DNA of 8,295 bases, from NCBI GenBank assembly GCA_947177085.1, contig CAMWTD010000087.1:1-8295 (forward strand), written 5' to 3'. Origin of the DNA: an uncultured Desulfovibrio sp. (lineage in GTDB: Bacteria > Desulfobacterota > Desulfovibrionia > Desulfovibrionales > Desulfovibrionaceae). Under the pieces are notes generated by a model. The model was not told the DNA's origin. It did not search any database and saw only the letters and a program-made list of their open reading frames with translations. Position 1 is the first letter of the stretch; the number at the start of each line of letters is the position of its first letter. Both the position numbers and the translations under genes were made by a program. Below, piece by piece: positions 1 through 7,181 of this stretch.

Positions 1-23
1 TCCTGCGTCGCAACGGCTGAAGC

Positions 24-56
24 AAGGCTGTTTTTGACGGATAATTTCGGCATTAA
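24..56 (+). repeat. Copy A of a ~33-bp element shared by the hom and pssA upstream regions
   Basis: This stretch matches the reverse complement of 8118-8150 at 31 of 33 positions. There are 20 identical bases (24-43, core GGCTGTTTTTGACGG), a mismatch at 44, seven identical bases, a mismatch at 52, and then TTAA. It begins 91 bp before the hom ATG, and the other copy begins 55 bp before the pssA ATG, in the same orientation relative to its gene. It contains a TTGACG hexamer resembling a -35 box, but no convincing -10 lies 16-18 bp downstream in either copy. It could be a regulator-binding or leader element, or part of a dispersed intergenic repeat; the sequence does not decide between these. 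Confidence 0.75.
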
Positions 57-104
57 CGCCGCTGCACAGGTACGCACCAACCCGAAAGTACGACATAACG
101 CAAC

Positions 105-108
105 AGGA
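105..108 (+). promoter_or_regulatory. Ribosome binding site that sets the hom start
   Basis: AGGA lies 6 nt before the ATG at 115. This favours ATG115 over the upstream in-frame TTG at 34, which would add 27 poorly conserved-looking residues encoded by the shared repeat and leader. Confidence 0.6.
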
Positions 109-114
109 CGACCA

Positions 115-1452
115 ATGACCAGGACAAGCGAAACGCGCCCCCTGGGCGTGGGACTGGCCGGCTTCGGCACGGTGGGGAGCGGCCTTGCGCGCCTGCTCGA
201 GGACAACGCCGACATCATCCGCAGGCGCACGGGCCGGGACGTGGTCATCCGCGCCGTGCTCGTGCGCGACGCCCACAAGGCCCGCGAAGTGCCGCTGCCC
301 GCCGGGGCGGAGCTCACCACGGATCCGGCCAGGCTCGTCAATGACCCGGAAATCGACGTGCTCGTGGAGCTCATGGGCGGCATCGACGCCGCGCGGAGCA
401 TCATCTCGTCCGCGCTTACGCACGGCAAGCATGTGGTCACGGCCAACAAGGCCCTGCTCGCCGAGGACGGCCTCGCGCTCTTCCGCCTGGCGCGGAAAAA
501 ACGGCGCATCTTGCGCTACGAGGCCAGCGTGGCCGGGGCCATCCCCGTGGTGGAGGCCCTCAAGGAGAGCCTTGTGGGCAACCGCATCGAGTCGCTCATG
601 GGCATCTTGAACGGCACGAGCAACTACATCCTCTCCGAGATGACCTCGAGCGGCATCGAGTTCGGGGAGGCCCTGCGCCAGGCGCAGGAACTGGGCTTCG
701 CCGAGGCCGATCCCACCCTCGACATCGACGGCCATGACGCGGCGCACAAGCTCGTCCTGCTCATCCGGCTGGCCTGGGGCGCGGACTATCCCTATGCGGC
801 GCTCGCCGTGCGGGGCATCCGCGGCATGGCCGCGCTCGACATCCGCTTCGCGCGGGAATTCGGCTACCGCATCAAGCTCATCGGCCAGGCACGCCTTGCC
901 GCGGCGCAGGACGGGGCCCGCGCGTCCGCCGGGGGCCCGCTGCGGCTCGAGGCCGGCGTCTTCCCCGCGCTCGTGCACCATACCTATCTGCTCGCGCGCG
1001 TGGGCGGGGCCTACAACGCCCTGCGCGTGGACGCCAACGCCGCCGGGCCGCTCTTCTTTCACGGCCGCGGCGCGGGCAGCCTGCCCACGGCCGGCGCGGT
1101 GCTCGCCGACCTCATGGCCGTGGCCCGCGAGGAGCGGCCCAACAACACCGGCTTTGCCGAGGGCGAGCTGGCGCGCGCGGCCATCGTCCCGCCCGAGGAG
1201 TGGCGCTCGCCCTACTATGTGCGCGTCATGGTGGAGGACACGCCGGGCGTGTTGCGCGACATTTCGGGCTGCATGGCGGCCGAGGGCATCAGCGTGGCCC
1301 AGATGATCCAGAAGGCCGGCCAGGGCGCGAGCGGCCTGCCCCTCGTCTTCATGACCCACGAAACCACGGCCCGCGCCATGAGCGGGGCCCTGCGCCGCGC
1401 GGCCGACGCGGGCCTCTTGCGCGAGCCCGCGGTCTATTACCGGGTGCTGTAA
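115..1452 (+). CDS. hom: Homoserine dehydrogenase
   Basis: This enzyme reduces aspartate 4-semialdehyde to homoserine with NAD(P)H in the cytoplasm, at the branch to threonine and methionine. The 445-residue protein has the usual three-part layout. An N-terminal Rossmann domain carries GFGTVGSG at residues 16-23 and TANKA at 109-113. The catalytic and dimerisation domain carries NGTSNYIL (166-173), EADP (197-200), the LDIDGHDAAHKL stretch with Asp208 and Lys212, and HGRGAG (316-321). A C-terminal ACT domain (about 366-440, YYVRVMVEDTPGVL...) is the usual site of threonine feedback inhibition. Length is normal for a monofunctional ACT-containing enzyme, with no aspartokinase fusion. The start at ATG115 is supported by an AGGA and by the onset of the conserved region. 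It is the only + strand gene here, converges on the leu operon and is followed by a strong terminator. No truncation or missing key residue is seen. Confidence 0.97.
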   Translation: MTRTSETRPLGVGLAGFGTVGSGLARLLEDNADIIRRRTGRDVVIRAVLVRDAHKAREVPLPAGAELTTDPARLVNDPEIDVLVELMGGIDAARSIISSALTHGKHVVTANKALLAEDGLALFRLARKKRRILRYEASVAGAIPVVEALKESLVGNRIESLMGILNGTSNYILSEMTSSGIEFGEALRQAQELGFAEADPTLDIDGHDAAHKLVLLIRLAWGADYPYAALAVRGIRGMAALDIRFAREFGYRIKLIGQARLAAAQDGARASAGGPLRLEAGVFPALVHHTYLLARVGGAYNALRVDANAAGPLFFHGRGAGSLPTAGAVLADLMAVAREERPNNTGFAEGELARAAIVPPEEWRSPYYVRVMVEDTPGVLRDISGCMAAEGISVAQMIQKAGQGASGLPLVFMTHETTARAMSGALRRAADAGLLREPAVYYRVL

Positions 1453-1475
1453 CGCGGCAACGCGCACGGAAGCAC

Positions 1476-1507
1476 AAAGGCCCCCGGAGCATTCCGGGGG
1501 CCTTTTT
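1476..1507 (+). terminator. Intrinsic terminator after hom, probably bidirectional
   Basis: A perfect 13-bp stem (AAAGGCCCCCGGA at 1476-1488 paired with 1493-1505) closes a GCAT loop, and the T-run spans 1503-1507. It lies 24 nt after the hom stop. On the other strand the stem is followed by only three Ts, so it probably also ends the convergent leu operon, but less strongly. The right arm can alternatively pair with AAAAGGCC at 1514-1521 (8 bp, 7-nt loop), giving a second, competing hairpin in the same gap. Confidence 0.93.
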
Positions 1508-1533
1508 GCGTGGAAAAGGCCGGGGAGGGCGGC

Positions 1534-2532
1534 TCAGTCCGCGTATTCCGGCGGCAGCGCGCAGCGGGGAGGGAATTCCCCGGGCAGGTCCAGCAGGGAA
1601 CGCCTGGCGAGCATGGCGCAAATCCCGGGCATGAGGGCGTGATCCCAGGGGATGATGTCATAGATCTCGCCCGGGCCGCCCAGGGGGAGCTCCTCCACCT
1701 GGCCACCGTCGTGGAGCAGGAAGAGGCACATGCCGCCGCCGTCCTCCTGGTGGCGGTGGGAGGAGCCGCCCAGAAGCCAGCCGCCATCCACGCGCAGGGC
1801 CCCGCGCAGGAAGTGGCTTTCCGTCACGGCCCAGCGCGCATCCTCGCGCAGGGTTCCGCAGCCGTCCTCCACATAGCGGAAGAACATGCCCCGCGCCGAG
1901 GAGCAGCAATAGACCGCGCCCTCCCACTGTGTCAGCGAATGGGGGCAGTCGAGGCCAGAGGCCGCCACGCGCGCGATGGTGCGGCCCTCGTGGCGGCGCA
2001 GGTGGAAGAGGCAGCCCAGGCCCTCGGCCTGCCACGACGGGAAGTCGCGCTTCAGGCCCGCGAAGGGCTGGTAATTGAAGGCCGAGACAAGCAGGCCGTC
2101 CTTCCAGGTGATGAAGTCATTGAGGTGGATGGCGTCCGGAGGCAGGGAGCGCAACGCGTCGCCGCCTTCACCGGCCGCTTCCAGCCAGCCCTCCAGCGGC
2201 GAAAGGGAGAAGAGCGCTTTACCGCCCCCGAGGACGATCACGCGCGAATTGCCCGTGTCGGCCACGCCCAGGGCTTCGCCGCCCGCGAAGTCCAGCGGCT
2301 TCACGCTGTGCGCGAGGTTCTCGTGCGGGCCGGGAAGCCCCAGCGGCGTGACGCCCGCGGCGTCGAGCCGCTGCACCACATTGTCCGTGGCGACCCAGAG
2401 GGCGTCCTGATGCGCGCAGACCCCACAGGCGCGGAGCACATTGCCCGGGCTGTACCAGAAGGGCACGCGCTTCGCGAGGTCATAGCCCACCAGGGAGACG
2501 CTGCTGTTGACGCAGCCGAGCAGGACGCGCAC
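1534..2532 (-). CDS. Uncharacterised protein, probable beta-propeller, last gene of the leu operon
   Basis: The function of this 332-residue protein is not recognised. The start chosen is GTG at 2532, 4 nt after the leuB stop. A GAGG overlaps the leuB TGA but is only 2 nt from the GTG, so initiation probably depends on coupling to leuB translation. The sequence has irregular repeats of a short strand, a His or Gly, and then an 'LWVATD'-like strand: about 38-58 (ALWVATDNVVQRLD), 74-104 (HSVKPLDF...GVADTGNSRVIVLG), 136-155 (HLNDFITWKDGLLVSAFN), 193-222 (GLDCPHSLTQWEGAVYCCSS) and 240-258 (HFLRGALRVDGGWLLGGSS). This pattern suggests a six-bladed propeller of the NHL/SMP-30 kind. The PHSL and HLNDF motifs loosely recall DUF4915/TIGR03032 proteins, an inference from memory only. 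There is no signal peptide or membrane segment, so it is likely cytoplasmic. It is cysteine-rich for its size, with about nine Cys. The leucine pathway is already complete without it, so its role there is unknown. Confidence 0.85.
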   Translation of the reverse strand: MRVLLGCVNSSVSLVGYDLAKRVPFWYSPGNVLRACGVCAHQDALWVATDNVVQRLDAAGVTPLGLPGPHENLAHSVKPLDFAGGEALGVADTGNSRVIVLGGGKALFSLSPLEGWLEAAGEGGDALRSLPPDAIHLNDFITWKDGLLVSAFNYQPFAGLKRDFPSWQAEGLGCLFHLRRHEGRTIARVAASGLDCPHSLTQWEGAVYCCSSARGMFFRYVEDGCGTLREDARWAVTESHFLRGALRVDGGWLLGGSSHRHQEDGGGMCLFLLHDGGQVEELPLGGPGEIYDIIPWDHALMPGICAMLARRSLLDLPGEFPPRCALPPEYAD

Positions 2533-2536
2533 GGCC

Positions 2537-3625
2537 TCAGCCCCGGATGCGGTGGATGCGCTCGCACACGGCCGCGCCCATGGCCGCGCAGCCCACGAGG
2601 GTCTTGCCCGGCTCCATGATGTCGGCCGTGCGGAAGCCGTCGGCGAGGGTGCGGCGCACGGCGGCCTCGATGCAGTCAGCCTCCTCGGGCAGGCGCAGCC
2701 CGAGCCGCAGGAGCATGGCCCCGGAGAGGATGGTCGCCAGCGGATTGGCCTTGTCCTCGCCCGCGATGTCCGGCGCGGAGCCGTGGATGGGCTCGAACAG
2801 GCCCGGGCCCCCCGCGCCCAGCGAAGCCGAGGGCAACATGCCGAGCGAGCCGGTGATGACGGCGGCCTCGTCCGAGAGGATGTCGCCGAAGAGGTTGCCC
2901 GTGAGGATGACGTCGAACTGCGAGGGGTCGCGCACGAGCTGCATGGCGGTATTGTCCACATAGAGGTGCGAGAGCTCGATGTCGGGATATTCCCTGTGCG
3001 TCTCCTCCACCACCTCCCGCCAGAGGCGCGAGGTCTCGAGCACATTGCTCTTTTCCACGGAGCAGACCTTCCCGCGCCGCCCGCGGGCCGTCTCGAAGGC
3101 CACCCTGGCGATGCGGCGCACCTCCTCCTCGTTATAGAGCATGGTGTCGAAGCCGGTGCGCAGGCCGTCGCGCAGCTCGCGCCCGCGCGGCTCGCCGAAA
3201 TAGACGTCCCCCGTGAGCTCGCGCACCACGATGAGGTCAAGGCCGCGCGCGGCGATATCCGCCCTGAGCAGGCAGGCCCCGGCGAGCTCGGGGAAGAGCA
3301 TGGCGGGCCTCAGGTTGGCGAAAAGCCCGAGTGCCTTGCGGATGCCGAGGATGCCGCGCTCCGGCCGCTGGGCGCGGGGCAGGCTGTCCCACTTGGGCCC
3401 GCCCACCGCGCCGAAGTAGACCGCATTCGATTCAAGACAGCGGGTCACGGTCTCGGCGGGCAGCGGTTCGCCGGACGCATCCACGGCCGCGCCGCCGATA
3501 AGCGCTTCCACAAAGGTGAATTCATGGTGGAAGCGCTGGCCCGCGGCCTTGAGCGCGGCCACGCCCTGGGCCAGGATCTCCGGGCCGATGCCGTCGCCCG
3601 GCAAGAGACAGATACGCGCGTCCAT
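2537..3625 (-). CDS. leuB: 3-isopropylmalate dehydrogenase
   Basis: This enzyme oxidises and decarboxylates (2R,3S)-3-isopropylmalate to 2-oxoisocaproate with NAD+ and Mg2+/Mn2+, the third leucine-specific step. The 362-residue length is typical. Family residues are all visible: the N-terminal LLPGDGIGPE (7-16); substrate-binding Arg96, Arg106 and Arg135 (VRELTGDVYFG, 134-144); Tyr142 and Lys192 (VEKSNVLE) as the catalytic pair; metal-binding Asp224 (YVDNTAMQL), Asp248 and Asp252 (GDILSDEAA); and the NAD-binding GSAPDIAGEDKANP (282-295). The upstream Arg and Leu pattern (GILGIRKALGLFANLRP) favours isopropylmalate over isocitrate. ATG3625 lies 3 nt after the leuD stop, with GAGGAG inside the end of leuD at a 9-nt spacing, so the two genes are very likely translationally coupled. 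Confidence 0.98.
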   Translation of the reverse strand: MDARICLLPGDGIGPEILAQGVAALKAAGQRFHHEFTFVEALIGGAAVDASGEPLPAETVTRCLESNAVYFGAVGGPKWDSLPRAQRPERGILGIRKALGLFANLRPAMLFPELAGACLLRADIAARGLDLIVVRELTGDVYFGEPRGRELRDGLRTGFDTMLYNEEEVRRIARVAFETARGRRGKVCSVEKSNVLETSRLWREVVEETHREYPDIELSHLYVDNTAMQLVRDPSQFDVILTGNLFGDILSDEAAVITGSLGMLPSASLGAGGPGLFEPIHGSAPDIAGEDKANPLATILSGAMLLRLGLRLPEEADCIEAAVRRTLADGFRTADIMEPGKTLVGCAAMGAAVCERIHRIRG

Positions 3626-3628
3626 GGG

Positions 3629-4126
3629 CTATTTCTCCTCGAGCCGCTGTTTCACATAGCCCACGAGGCCGCCGCTTTCGAGAATTTTGCTCATGGATTC
3701 CGGCAGGGGCGGGCAGACGATCTCCGCGCCGTTGGTCAGGTCGCGGATGCGGCCGGTGGCGGTGTCGATCTCGATTTCGTCGCCGTCATTGATGGCGTCC
3801 ATGGCGTCGCCCACCTCCATGAGTGGCAGGCCCATGTTGAAGGCGTTGCGGTAGAAGATGCGCGCGAAGCTGTGGCCCACCACCACGGGCATGCCCGCGC
3901 CGAGGATGGCGAGGGGCGCGTGCTCCCGCGAAGAGCCGCAGCCGAAGTTGCGGCCGGCCACGAGGATGTCGCCCTTGTTCACGCGACTGACCCAGTCCGG
4001 CTCGAGGCCGGCCATGCAGTTTTCACCCAGTTTTTCCGGGTCCGCGGTGACGAGGAAGCGCGCGGGGATGATGGCGTCCGTATCCACATGTTCGCCCACC
4101 TTGTGGGCCTTGCCCTTGTATATCAT
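3629..4126 (-). CDS. leuD: 3-isopropylmalate dehydratase small subunit
   Basis: This is the small (swivelling) subunit of isopropylmalate isomerase. It pairs with LeuC to interconvert 2- and 3-isopropylmalate through a dehydrated intermediate. At 165 residues it is the short, HACN/archaeal-like form rather than the ~200-residue enterobacterial form. HVDTDAIIPARFL is at 13-25, and the substrate-recognition segment GRNFGCGSSREHAP is at 58-71. The C-terminal half has the aconitase-type swivel strands (VVVGHSFARIFYRNAFNMGLPL, 81-102). ATG4126 is preceded by GAGGAG at a 10-nt spacing. The reading frame stays open upstream through the leuC-leuD gap, but that extension shows no conserved features. 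Homologues of this size class can act on homoaconitate or citramalate-type substrates. Location between leuC and leuB makes isopropylmalate by far the likeliest here. Confidence 0.96.
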   Translation of the reverse strand: MIYKGKAHKVGEHVDTDAIIPARFLVTADPEKLGENCMAGLEPDWVSRVNKGDILVAGRNFGCGSSREHAPLAILGAGMPVVVGHSFARIFYRNAFNMGLPLMEVGDAMDAINDGDEIEIDTATGRIRDLTNGAEIVCPPLPESMSKILESGGLVGYVKQRLEEK

Positions 4127-4176
4127 GGGTATCTTTCTCCTCTTTGTGCCCGGGGCCTGCGCGAGGCCGATTTCCG

Positions 4177-4206
4177 GGGCAGCCTGGCGTTTATGGCAGG
4201 CTGCCC
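4177..4206 (-). repeat. Inverted repeat 3 in the leuC-leuD gap
   Basis: GGGCAGCCT at 4177-4185 pairs perfectly with AGGCTGCCC at 4198-4206 (9 bp, 12-nt loop; 10 bp if 4186-4197 also pairs). It lies about 50 nt upstream of the leuD start. No U-run follows on the - strand, so it is not a standard terminator. An mRNA processing or stability element is possible. Confidence 0.7.
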
Positions 4207-4239
4207 GGCGCTCATTCAGGAGCGCCCGCGCTTGTGTGA

Positions 4240-4263
4240 GCGGAAACACCGCGTTGTTTCCGC
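4240..4263 (-). repeat. Inverted repeat 2 in the leuC-leuD gap
   Basis: GCGGAAACA at 4240-4248 pairs perfectly with TGTTTCCGC at 4255-4263 (9 bp, 6-nt loop). No T-run follows in the direction of the operon. It forms part of a cluster of three hairpins between leuC and leuD. Confidence 0.75.
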
Positions 4264-4283
4264 GAAACGACAGCGCGTATGGC

Positions 4284-4304
4284 TGGAAATTGGAAAAATT
4301 TCCA
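4284..4304 (-). repeat. Inverted repeat 1 in the leuC-leuD gap, directly after the leuC stop
   Basis: TGGAAATT at 4284-4291 pairs perfectly with AATTTCCA at 4297-4304 (8 bp, 5-nt loop). Because TTTCC/GGAAA occurs more than once here, an alternative register also exists (TTGGAAA read from 4305 against TTTCCAA ending at 4290, 7 bp). The structure is A/T-rich, in contrast to the G+C-rich surroundings, and begins one base from the leuC stop codon. Confidence 0.7.
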
Positions 4305-4305
4305 A

Positions 4306-5580
4306 CTAGAGACCAATTTCGCGGGGGCCGGCCACCTTGCCCGCCACGGCGCTGGCCGCGGCCACGATGGGGCTCGCGAGGTAGAGCTGCGAGTCCAGCG
4401 TGCCCATGCGGCCCTTGAAATTGCGGTTCGTTGTGGTCACGGCGGCCTCGCCGTTCCCGAGGATGCCCATATGCCCGCCAAGGCAGGGCCCGCAGGTGCA
4501 GGGGCCAACGATGCAGCCCGCGTCCATGAAGACCTCCATGAGGCCCTCGGCAAGGCAGGCCTTCCACACTTCCGGCGTGGAGGGCAAAACGATGCAGCGC
4601 ACCTTTTTGTCCACCTTGCGGCCGCGCAGGATTTCCGCCGCGTCGCGCATGTCGCTGATGCGGCCATTGGTGCAGGAGCCGATGACCACCTGCTGGATGG
4701 GGACGTCCTTCACCTCGGAAACCGGCATGACGTTGGAGGGCAGGTGCGGACAGGCCACCACGGGCTCAAGCCCGGTCACGTCCATGTGAAGCACCTGGTC
4801 ATACTTCGCGTCCGGATCGGCGGCGAGGCCGTCCCTGATGTCCGGCGCGACAGTGTGGCCGCGCTCCGCGCACCAGGAAAGCGTCACCGCGTCCACGGGG
4901 AAGAGGCCCACCTTGGCCCCGGCCTCGATGGCCATGTTGGCCATGGTGAGGCGTCCTTCCACGCCGAGGGCGGCGATGACCGGGCCGCCAAATTCCAGCG
5001 CCTTGTAGAGCGCGCCGTCCACGCCGATGCGCCCGATGAGCAGCAGCATCAAGTCCTTGGCGCGCATCCAGCGCGACATCTCGCCCGCATATTCCACCCG
5101 GATGGTGGAGGGCACCTTGAGCCAGGTCTCGCCGAGGGCCATGGCCGCCGCGATGTCCGTGGAGCCCATGCCCGTGGCAAAGGCCCCGATGCCGCCATAG
5201 GTGCAGGTGTGACTGTCCGCGCCGATGACGAGGTCCCCGGGGTTCACGAGGCCGAGCTCCGGCAGCAGGGTGTGCTCCACGCCGCAGTTGCCGCCTTCGT
5301 AGTAGTGGGTGATCTGCTGCTCCTCGGCGAAGCGGCGGCTGATGAGCACCTGGTTGGCGGAATCGATGTCCTTCTGGGGGGTGAAGTGGTCCATGACGAG
5401 GGCGATCCTGTCGCGGTCAAAGACGCGCTCGGCCCCCATGCCCCGGAAGGACTTGATGGCGAGGGGCCCCGTGATGTCGTTGGCGAGCACCATGGAGACG
5501 CGGCACTGGACGATGGCGCCGTCCTCCACGGGCTCGTCCGTGTGGCGCTGAAGGATTTTCTGGGCAAGGGTTCTGGGCAT
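4306..5580 (-). CDS. leuC: 3-isopropylmalate dehydratase large subunit
   Basis: This is the [4Fe-4S] catalytic subunit of isopropylmalate isomerase, acting with LeuD as an aconitase-family enzyme. The 424-residue protein is the shorter HACN-like type (enterobacterial LeuC is about 466). Cluster ligands are Cys303 in GSCTNGR (301-307) and Cys363 and Cys366 in PCTCGPCLGG (360-369). Other family signatures are VMDHFTPQK (62-70), ADSHTCTYGGIGAF (121-134), GMGSTD (137-142) and the TTTNRNFKGRMG substrate segment (382-393). Three in-frame ATGs occur near the start (5601, 5586, 5580). AGAGGA at 5593-5588 is well spaced only for ATG5580, so MPRTLAQKIL is taken as the N-terminus. It lies 50 nt after leuA and is followed by an unusually long 179-nt gap before leuD. 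The oxygen-sensitive cluster would suit an anaerobe. Confidence 0.97.
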   Translation of the reverse strand: MPRTLAQKILQRHTDEPVEDGAIVQCRVSMVLANDITGPLAIKSFRGMGAERVFDRDRIALVMDHFTPQKDIDSANQVLISRRFAEEQQITHYYEGGNCGVEHTLLPELGLVNPGDLVIGADSHTCTYGGIGAFATGMGSTDIAAAMALGETWLKVPSTIRVEYAGEMSRWMRAKDLMLLLIGRIGVDGALYKALEFGGPVIAALGVEGRLTMANMAIEAGAKVGLFPVDAVTLSWCAERGHTVAPDIRDGLAADPDAKYDQVLHMDVTGLEPVVACPHLPSNVMPVSEVKDVPIQQVVIGSCTNGRISDMRDAAEILRGRKVDKKVRCIVLPSTPEVWKACLAEGLMEVFMDAGCIVGPCTCGPCLGGHMGILGNGEAAVTTTNRNFKGRMGTLDSQLYLASPIVAAASAVAGKVAGPREIGL

Positions 5581-5588
5581 GGTCATAT

Positions 5589-5592
5589 CCTC
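5589..5592 (-). promoter_or_regulatory. Ribosome binding site that sets the leuC start
   Basis: GAGG on the - strand is 8 nt from ATG5580. It is only 2 nt from ATG5586 and lies downstream of ATG5601, which excludes the two upstream in-frame ATGs. Confidence 0.7.
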
Positions 5593-5598
5593 TTTCTG

Positions 5599-5619
5599 CA
5601 TGGCCTCGCTGCGGCCATG
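5599..5619 (-). repeat. Small perfect hairpin between leuA and leuC
   Basis: CATGGCC at 5599-5605 pairs with GGCCATG at 5613-5619 (7 bp, 7-nt loop). It ends just upstream of the leuC ribosome binding site, so it could affect leuC translation or act as an mRNA boundary. No T-run follows, so it is not a terminator. Confidence 0.55.
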
Positions 5620-5630
5620 ATTCCGGAAAT

Positions 5631-7181
5631 TCAGGAATGTTGCGAATGCACGCGCTCGCCTTCGGCCTCGCGCTTGGCGAGATTGTTGAGCGCGTCCACA
5701 AAGGCCCGGGCGCTGGCCACGAGGATGTCGGGGTGGTTGCCCCGGCCCACCGCGGAAAGCCCGTTCTCGCGCAGGCGCACCGTCACTTCGCCGAGCGCGT
5801 CCGTGCCGCCGGTGATGGCGCTGACCGAATACTGCTCCAGCTCGGGCTGACGCCCCGCGAGGTCGGCGATGACATTGTAGAGCGCGTCGATGGGGCCGGC
5901 CCCGAAGCCCGCGCCGCTCTTCTCCTCCCCGGCCACGTCCATGAGCACCGCGGCCGTGGGCGGCACGCCGCCCGCGTCGGAGCTTTGCACGCTCACATGC
6001 CTCAGGCACAGGCGGTCCGGGATGCGGTAGACCTCCTGCTGCACCAGCGCCATGAGGTCTTCGTCGTGGAGCTGCTTCTTGCGGTCGGCCAGGGCCTTGA
6101 CGGCCTCGAAGACCTGGTTGAGCTGCTCGTCGTCCAGCTTGTAGCCGAGGCTTTCGAACTTGCTGCGCACCGCGTTTCTGCCCGAGTGCTTGCCGATGAC
6201 GAGATGCGTGGCGCTGCGGCCCACGGCCTGCGGCGTCATGATCTCGTAGGTCTCGCGGTGCTTGAGCATCCCGTCCTGGTGGATGCCCGACTCGTGCGCG
6301 AAGGCGTTGGCCCCGGTGATGGCCTTGTTGATGGGAATGGGCTGGCCGATGATGATGGAGAGCAGCCGGCAGGAGGGATAGAGCTGCTCGGTCTTGATGT
6401 TGTCCTCAAGGCCGTAGTAGTCGCGGCGCACATGCAGCGCCATGGCCACTTCCTCCAGGGCCGCGTTGCCCGCGCGCTCGCCGATGCCGTTGAGCGCCAC
6501 CTCGGCCTGGCGCGCGCCCACATGCAGGGCGGCCAGCGTATTGGCCACGCCGAGGCCGAGGTCGTCGTGGCAGTGCACGCTGAACACGGCCTTGCCGCTG
6601 CCCCGCGTGTTTTCCATCACATAGCGCACCTTGGCGGCGAATTCCTCGGGCTGGGCGTAGCCCACGGTGTCCGGCAGGTTGATGGTGGTCGCCCCGGCGT
6701 CGATGGCCGCCTCCACCACGCGGCAGACAAAGTCGAGATCCGAGCGGGAAAAATCCTCGCAGGAAAATTCCACATTGGGCGTGTAGCCGGCGCAGCGCGC
6801 CACCGAGGCTTTCGCCAGCTCCAGCACCTCCTCTGGGCTCTTGCGCAGCTTGAACTCCATGTGCAGGGGCGAGGTGGCGATAAAGGTGTGGATGCGCGGG
6901 CGCTTGGCCACCTTCACGGCCTCCCAGCAGCGGTCGATGTCCCGCTCGGCGCAGCGGGCGAGGCCCGCGATCTGCACGTCGGGCCCGGCCTGGGCGGCGA
7001 TGGCGCGCACGGCCTCGAAATCGCCCGGGCTGGACGCCGGGAAGCCGGCCTCGATGATGTCCACGCCGAGCACCTCGAGCTGGTGGGCGAGGCGCAGCTT
7101 TTCCTGGAAATTCATGGTCGCGCCGGGCGACTGTTCGCCGTCGCGCAGGGTGGTGTCGAAGAAGTAGACGCGATCAGACAT
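5631..7181 (-). CDS. leuA: 2-isopropylmalate synthase
   Basis: This enzyme condenses acetyl-CoA with 2-oxoisovalerate to form 2-isopropylmalate, the committed and leucine-inhibited step. The 516-residue protein is the long form. A DRE-TIM barrel runs to about residue 260, with FFDTTLRDGEQSPG (7-20; Arg13 and Asp14), EAGFPASSPGDFE (44-56), the metal ligands HCHDD (203-207) and NGIGERAGNA (231-240). A linker and accessory segment follows with ANAFAHESGIHQDG (291-304). The C-terminal regulatory (LeuA dimer) domain spans about 390-500, with GGTDALGEV at 458-466. The complete C-terminal domain predicts leucine feedback control. ATG7181 has GGAGG at a 6-nt spacing. The motifs match isopropylmalate synthase rather than citramalate or homocitrate synthase, and leuCDB follow directly. 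Confidence 0.98.
   Translation of the reverse strand: MSDRVYFFDTTLRDGEQSPGATMNFQEKLRLAHQLEVLGVDIIEAGFPASSPGDFEAVRAIAAQAGPDVQIAGLARCAERDIDRCWEAVKVAKRPRIHTFIATSPLHMEFKLRKSPEEVLELAKASVARCAGYTPNVEFSCEDFSRSDLDFVCRVVEAAIDAGATTINLPDTVGYAQPEEFAAKVRYVMENTRGSGKAVFSVHCHDDLGLGVANTLAALHVGARQAEVALNGIGERAGNAALEEVAMALHVRRDYYGLEDNIKTEQLYPSCRLLSIIIGQPIPINKAITGANAFAHESGIHQDGMLKHRETYEIMTPQAVGRSATHLVIGKHSGRNAVRSKFESLGYKLDDEQLNQVFEAVKALADRKKQLHDEDLMALVQQEVYRIPDRLCLRHVSVQSSDAGGVPPTAAVLMDVAGEEKSGAGFGAGPIDALYNVIADLAGRQPELEQYSVSAITGGTDALGEVTVRLRENGLSAVGRGNHPDILVASARAFVDALNNLAKREAEGERVHSQHS

Noticed and set aside
31..62. TTGACG as a sigma-70 -35 box for hom, or GATAAT (40-45) as a -10 box
   Set aside because: No matching -10 lies 16-18 bp after TTGACG, no good -35 lies upstream of GATAAT, and the corresponding bases in the pssA copy (GATACT) fit less well.
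34..114. An N-terminal extension of hom from TTG34
   Set aside because: It would be translated from the shared 33-bp repeat, and ATG115 has a good AGGA and begins just before the conserved Rossmann motif.
57..114. A riboswitch or leader peptide upstream of hom
   Set aside because: There are only 58 bases, no conserved riboswitch core is recognisable, and no short frame rich in Thr, Met or Ile codons is present.
2507..4309. A 600-codon open frame on the + strand
   Set aside because: It lies antisense to leuB, leuD and part of the unknown gene. Long antisense frames are expected in G+C-rich DNA with strong third-position bias, and the translation shows no family motifs.
4127..4567. An extended leuD frame open through the leuC-leuD gap into leuC, suggesting a fusion or longer LeuD
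   Set aside because: leuC has its own stop at 4306, LeuD has normal length from ATG4126 with a strong ribosome binding site, and the extension has no conserved features.
4279..5850. A 523-codon open frame on the + strand
   Set aside because: It is antisense to leuC and the end of leuA, has low-complexity His/Ala/Gly-rich composition and no recognisable domain.
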